A stretch of 64,000 nucleotides of DNA from Circinella umbellata (taxonomy: Eukaryota > Mucoromycota > Mucoromycetes > Mucorales > Lichtheimiaceae): assembly GCA_025093555.1 (NCBI GenBank), contig JAIWNF010000055.1, positions 124,001 to 188,000 of the forward strand, read 5' to 3'. The notes under the pieces are model-generated. The model saw only the letters and a program-made list of their open reading frames with translations. It was not told the DNA's origin and did no database searches. Both the position numbers and the translations under genes were made by a program. Each line of letters begins with the position of its first letter. Position 1 is the first letter of the stretch. Shown in pieces: positions 59,980 to 64,000 of this stretch.

Positions 59980-62081
59980 TTATAATTTGGAAAAATGACT
60001 TCCTCTTGGATAGATTCTTTCATATGTTTGCTTTGACAGATAATCAGTTGGACTAGAAACAAAGTGATCTTTTAAGTTACGGATATCAACCATCTCAGGC
60101 TTTATGTCTTCGATTGTTTTAGCACCCATTAGCATCATACAGGCTTCTAACTCATTCTATATAAAATTGCAGTATTCCCGAAATATATTATTCAGTATCA
60201 TAACATATGCTTATGCTTTTTTCTATTTATACTTTACCTGAAATAATTTTAAAAGATGTTCAACACCTTTATCACCGTAACATGCCATTGCATACTATTA
60301 TATACATAGTTAATATATATCTATATTATTTTGTTGCTGCTTATGGTTATTATGATGCCACGAATGTCTTCTTTTTTTTATATCTATACCTACCAATGAG
60401 GGTCTACCAATCCCTACACCTCTGGCTCCCAGAGCAATTGCTTTAAAAATATCACTACCACGTCGGATACCCCCATCAATATATACGTCAAAATCCTTCT
60501 TTGGGTCACAACCTTCGCGTTTTAAAGCATCAATGACTTCAGGCAAAATTTCAATAGGCGACGGCGCAAAATCGAGCTGGCGTCCACCATGATTCGACAA
60601 AACGATACCTTGACACCCATGCCTCCATGCAAGAACTGCATCTTCCCAACATTGAACTCCTTTGAGGAATATGGGCATTTTAGTAATCGATTTGAACCAT
60701 GCAATATCTTTCCAACTCAAGGATGGGTCAATAATAGAACCTCTTTTGTTCTTGCTACTTATACTAATATTTTTGGGACTTTTTGTAGTATCAGTATTAC
60801 AGGCACGTTTACAATTGTTTGTCTTTTGTTTATCATCTTCTGTTTTATCTCTGTTAGATAATTTATCATTCTTTTGTTTTCGACGTAAGTATTTCTCGCG
60901 ACGGCCTAGTTTATTTTATATTTTAGTAAAAGTAATAATTATTTTTAATCATGTATATTTATCTTTTTCTTCCATTTTTATTAGATACATACCTACGGTG
61001 GCAAGATCAACAGTGATAAATAATCCTCGGATACCTTTTTTTTCTACCTGTTCAACAATTCTTTGTGTGATTTGACGATCCGTATCCACATAAAGCTGAA
61101 ACCATTGTGCTTGGTCTGCATAAATTCGTGCATTTACAATGTCACCAAGACTGCAAGCTGACAAGGTAGGAATCATTTGAATAATATTGCAGCGACCTGC
61201 AGCTCTTGATAACACTTTTTCAGCATCAGGATGCGCCAATTTATTCATTGCAGTAGCAGAAATATATAATGGCATAGATACTTTGGTTCCTGATAATGTC
61301 GTAGTCGTATTCACTTTAGAAACATTCACCATGACCCGAGGACGTAACCATATCCGATGATAAGCATTATGATTTTCACGCATTGAAATTTCGTCCTGAG
61401 CACCCGCAGAAAAATAATACCATGCATCTTTTCTGAGAACTAACCTTGCAGTAGCTACGTAATATACCCGTAAAGATTATTACCATATATAAAGAGAAAA
61501 GATTCCCACCCATTTATGTATCCCTCTCTACCCCTTAATTTCAATTATTACGTTCTTTTTTTTTCAACCAATCAAATATAAGTTTATTGTACATGATGGT
61601 CAAAGCTATATTACTTACATTCAAAATCAAAAGAGTTATATACTTCTTCTAATTGCGGCATTTTTTCACGGGCGAGTTGGACTTCTTTATCTTCTTTTGT
61701 TTCTTGTACAGTTTTCACCATAGCCTTTAATTCTTCAGGATCAATTTGTCCCATATACACATTTGGTGATAAAAATCGTTCGATAACATCAAATGAATGA
61801 ATTTGATCAAACATTTCTGTCGCGTCCTTTCCAGCATGTTTGAGAATCACGTGTTCGCCTCCCGCGTGCTGTGGAAGGAAATGTGTTAAATCAAAGACTT
61901 TACCGTGTATAACTATCCAAAGATCGTCTTTTTTTTACAAGATATTAATTTTAGCATATATATAGTTCGTCTTCAATACGTTGGAAAGAAAAAGAAAAGA
62001 AAAATACGTTATAATAAAGTAATGAAATAGTTTACCTTCTTGATCATGTTGAGCAACTTCATTCAGTGAGATGATCTTCAT
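59980..62081 (-). CDS. CYB2: Flavocytochrome b2, L-lactate dehydrogenase (cytochrome)-like
   Basis: Six exons: 62081-62036, 61927-61619, 61454-60993, 60905-60394, 60294-60238, 60156-59980; about 520 residues. An N-terminal cytochrome b5 domain (DDLWIVIHGKVFDLTHFLP, heme ligand in HAGGEHVILKHAGKDAT, second His in IHSFDVIERFL) is joined to an FMN-dependent alpha-hydroxyacid dehydrogenase. That domain has AWYYFSAGAQDEIS, PLYISATAMNKLAHPDAE, WFQLYVDTDRQ, FLKGVQCWEDA, the catalytic SNHGGRQLD, and DGGIRRGSDIFKAIALGA. Such enzymes oxidise L-lactate (or related 2-hydroxy acids) and pass electrons to cytochrome c. The protein begins directly at the b5 domain (MKIISLNEVAQHDQ), without a mitochondrial presequence. 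A polar insert sits in the active-site lid (RRKQKNDKLSNRDKTEDDK), as loop 4 in yeast Cyb2. Confidence 0.92.
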
Positions 62082-62576
62082 TATTAATATTGAAAATAAT
62101 AATATTTACGTAAGAAAGTTTACGTTCGAATGGTAAGAGAAAGAAAAGATTACACAAGTCAAATTGGGGAGGTTTATTTTGTAAAAGTAAATAAATGAAT
62201 TATAAAGTAATAAAAATAGTAAATATATAATATCTGTAGCTAACAAGTTGATTCACAGTCCATGCAAAGTTTCTGAAGCTCTATAGAATATTTGTGAGAA
62301 ATGTGCCAACAAATATGCTGAACGAAATAATGCAAAATCGGATAAATTATGCATCAAAACAAAGTTTCTCCCTTTTTTTAAAAAAATAAATAAATAAGAA
62401 ATGGGGGTGGGGCTTTATTAAAATGCTGTCCCCATTAGTGGTATTAAAAATAAGATATTTTAAAAGTGCTGCACACATTTCTACAGTTAAATACATTAAT
62501 ACGTAACTACTCTTTATTTTTGTAATGTATAATAAGAACCAATGCTAAAAAAACATTGCTATTGGAAAATGTAGTT
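62082..62576. other. Intergenic, flavocytochrome 5' / GGT-like copy 2 3'
   Basis: About 495 bp, AT-rich, presumably carrying the flavocytochrome promoter; no other feature seen. Confidence 0.5.
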
Positions 62577-64000
62577 TTAAAACTTAGAGAAAAGGTGTAA
62601 GGGGATCGCTTGCCCATCACCTCGAGGATCACTTCCAGCAGCTAATACAACAATTGATGGTTTTGCAGTAATATCACGACCCCCATGTCTTTTTCGTGAA
62701 CGAATAATTTGTCCACGACCAAAAACTGAACGGTCATATCCTTTGAAAAGTTGACAAGTATGTCCCATAGCTTCCAATTGCTTGATAGTTTCAGGTTCAA
62801 TACCATCTTCGATACACACGATACAATCATTTAAGTTTGTAAGATTAACTGTAAAAGGATTGTCATCAAATGATGGAGGAGGAGAAACACAAATTCGTGG
62901 AAGATCAAGAGTATGTTGCGGATTGGTAAGGTAGTGCATCAAATTCATAACAACTTGAACATGAGCTTGCGGCTGTGCGTATGCACCCATTACTATTTTT
63001 TTTTTTTTGATAAATCAACATACACTATTAGTATTATGTGATGCTCGCTCATGCCACAAAAAAAAGGGAAGGACTTTGTATCATTTATATATCACAAAAA
63101 ACAAATACCGTACCGCCGAAACAAGCTTCGAGTTCATGTTTGTAATCACCACCAACGCTTGTATGGGTCTTCCGTGTGAGCATTGCAGGCATCATAGTAT
63201 GGTACGGCCTTTTACTGGGACCAACGCAATTTGGATGGCCTTCAACTGAAAGAAAGTTGATGCCACGGTTATTAATAGGAAATCCACAATTCTCAGGAAC
63301 AATATGAGACTATATTTTATAGTAGTTGTTATACACCAAGAAAAAAGAGTCAACAATAAACATCCTATTAAAAAAAAAGAACAGAAAAAATGTTTACTTA
63401 CTCCAAAAGCATCACAATTTGAACCCTGAACAAAAAAAAAATAGGGAGTTACGTATAGGTTAGTTAACAAATATGATTTTTTTATTAATTACAGCCTGTA
63501 TCGACTTGCTATGCTGCTTTTACCATAAAACTACAGGCATTTCCGTCTTTATCAACAACAGAAAAATAAACCGTATCACTCGTCCTATCGGGATATCCTT
63601 TCTCAATCATGTTATTTCTCTTTTTAAAATTGATCGATTTGGCTCGTTCAGAAAGATATTCCTTGCTTAAAAGCTTTTTGGTAGCCACAGGCAAATATAC
63701 TTGAGGATCGGTGACATAGTAGCGAGTATCAGCAAATGCCAAACGCATGACCTCAATTAATATATGTAAGTACTCAGGAGAGTTATGTTTGAGCTTAGTA
63801 AAATCCAATCCATGTTCTTCTTCCAAAGCTTGGATAATACCAAGTGCCATTAATGCGGTCACACCTTGACTATTGGGTGGCATTTCCCAAATAGTCCAGT
63901 CATGATAATCAAAGGAGATTGGATCAACCATTTCAGATTCATGAGAAGCCAAATCTTTATGAGTCAATAATCCTCCACGAGTTTTGACAGCATCGACAAT
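62577..64000 (-). CDS. Gamma-glutamyltransferase-family protein, copy 2 (5' end outside window)
   Basis: Last four exons: 64000(partial)-63524, 63425-63402 (24 nt), 63309-63114, 62992-62577. Exon lengths and phases match copy 1 almost exactly (24 nt and 196 nt identical). The exon at the edge is nearly identical in protein sequence to copy 1, including DTVYFSVVDKDGNACSFM with the putative nucleophile Thr. The C-terminal exons have diverged more (CGFPINNRGINFLSVEGHPN versus CEFSLHNRGSNFALTEGHPN). The frame is open throughout, so it appears functional. It is a same-strand duplicate about 12 kb from copy 1; the N-terminal half lies beyond the window. Confidence 0.9.

Overview
The window is nuclear DNA from a filamentous fungus. 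It is AT-rich, and genes are cut by many short GT-AG introns (mostly 50-120 nt) with exons down to 18 nt. The gene set is eukaryotic-fungal: FAB1, a Vac7-like protein, DNA polymerase epsilon, TRM82, flavocytochrome b2 and a CaM kinase. A CDK10 (PISSLRE kinase) orthologue, NIPA-type and MOSC proteins and decayed multicopy gene families suggest an early-diverging lineage, most likely Mucoromycota. The species is not determinable from the sequence alone. All exon maps were made by hand from splice signals, reading-frame continuity and family conservation, and every multi-exon model listed closes in frame.

Layout: 1-2.1 kb holds the 3' end of a probable GPI-anchored protein, then a decayed minus-strand gene. 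2.5-8.4 kb: CDK10 (+), a Vac7-like membrane protein (-) and a PPOX-fold flavoprotein (-). 8.4-16.3 kb is almost gene-free and carries gene remnants, dispersed repeats and a ~1.0 kb Tc1/mariner-like non-autonomous element. 16.3-33 kb: NIPA-like Mg2+ transporter (+), TRM82 (-) divergent from POL2 (+), and an Hst2/SIRT2-type sirtuin (+). 33.5-42.3 kb: the FAB1 lipid kinase (-) and a MOSC/mARC-like protein (+). 42.3-45.6 kb is another decayed stretch. 45.6-49.2 kb: a CaM kinase (+) whose C-terminal tail is written by a dispersed GC-rich repeat, tail-to-tail with COQ3 (-). 50.4-64 kb: gamma-glutamyltransferase-like gene (-), divergent MFS transporter (+), an F-box-like pseudogene split by a 942-bp hAT-like element, flavocytochrome b2 (-), and a second gamma-glutamyltransferase-like copy (-) cut by the window end.

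How genes work together: FAB1 makes PI(3,5)P2 on vacuole/endosome membranes, and Vac7 is its known activator in yeast; both lie within 32 kb here. POL2 has a palindromic MCB/E2F-like site ~210 bp upstream, as expected for an S-phase gene. The two gamma-glutamyltransferase-like genes, the MFS carrier and flavocytochrome b2 form a 13.5-kb neighbourhood that could serve peptide/amino-acid and organic-acid use; this last link is inference from proximity. No wholly new multi-gene system was found. The most distinctive signals are two structurally complete non-autonomous transposons with target-site duplications, dispersed hairpin-forming repeats (one exapted as coding sequence), runs of microexons, and the POL2 promoter palindrome.
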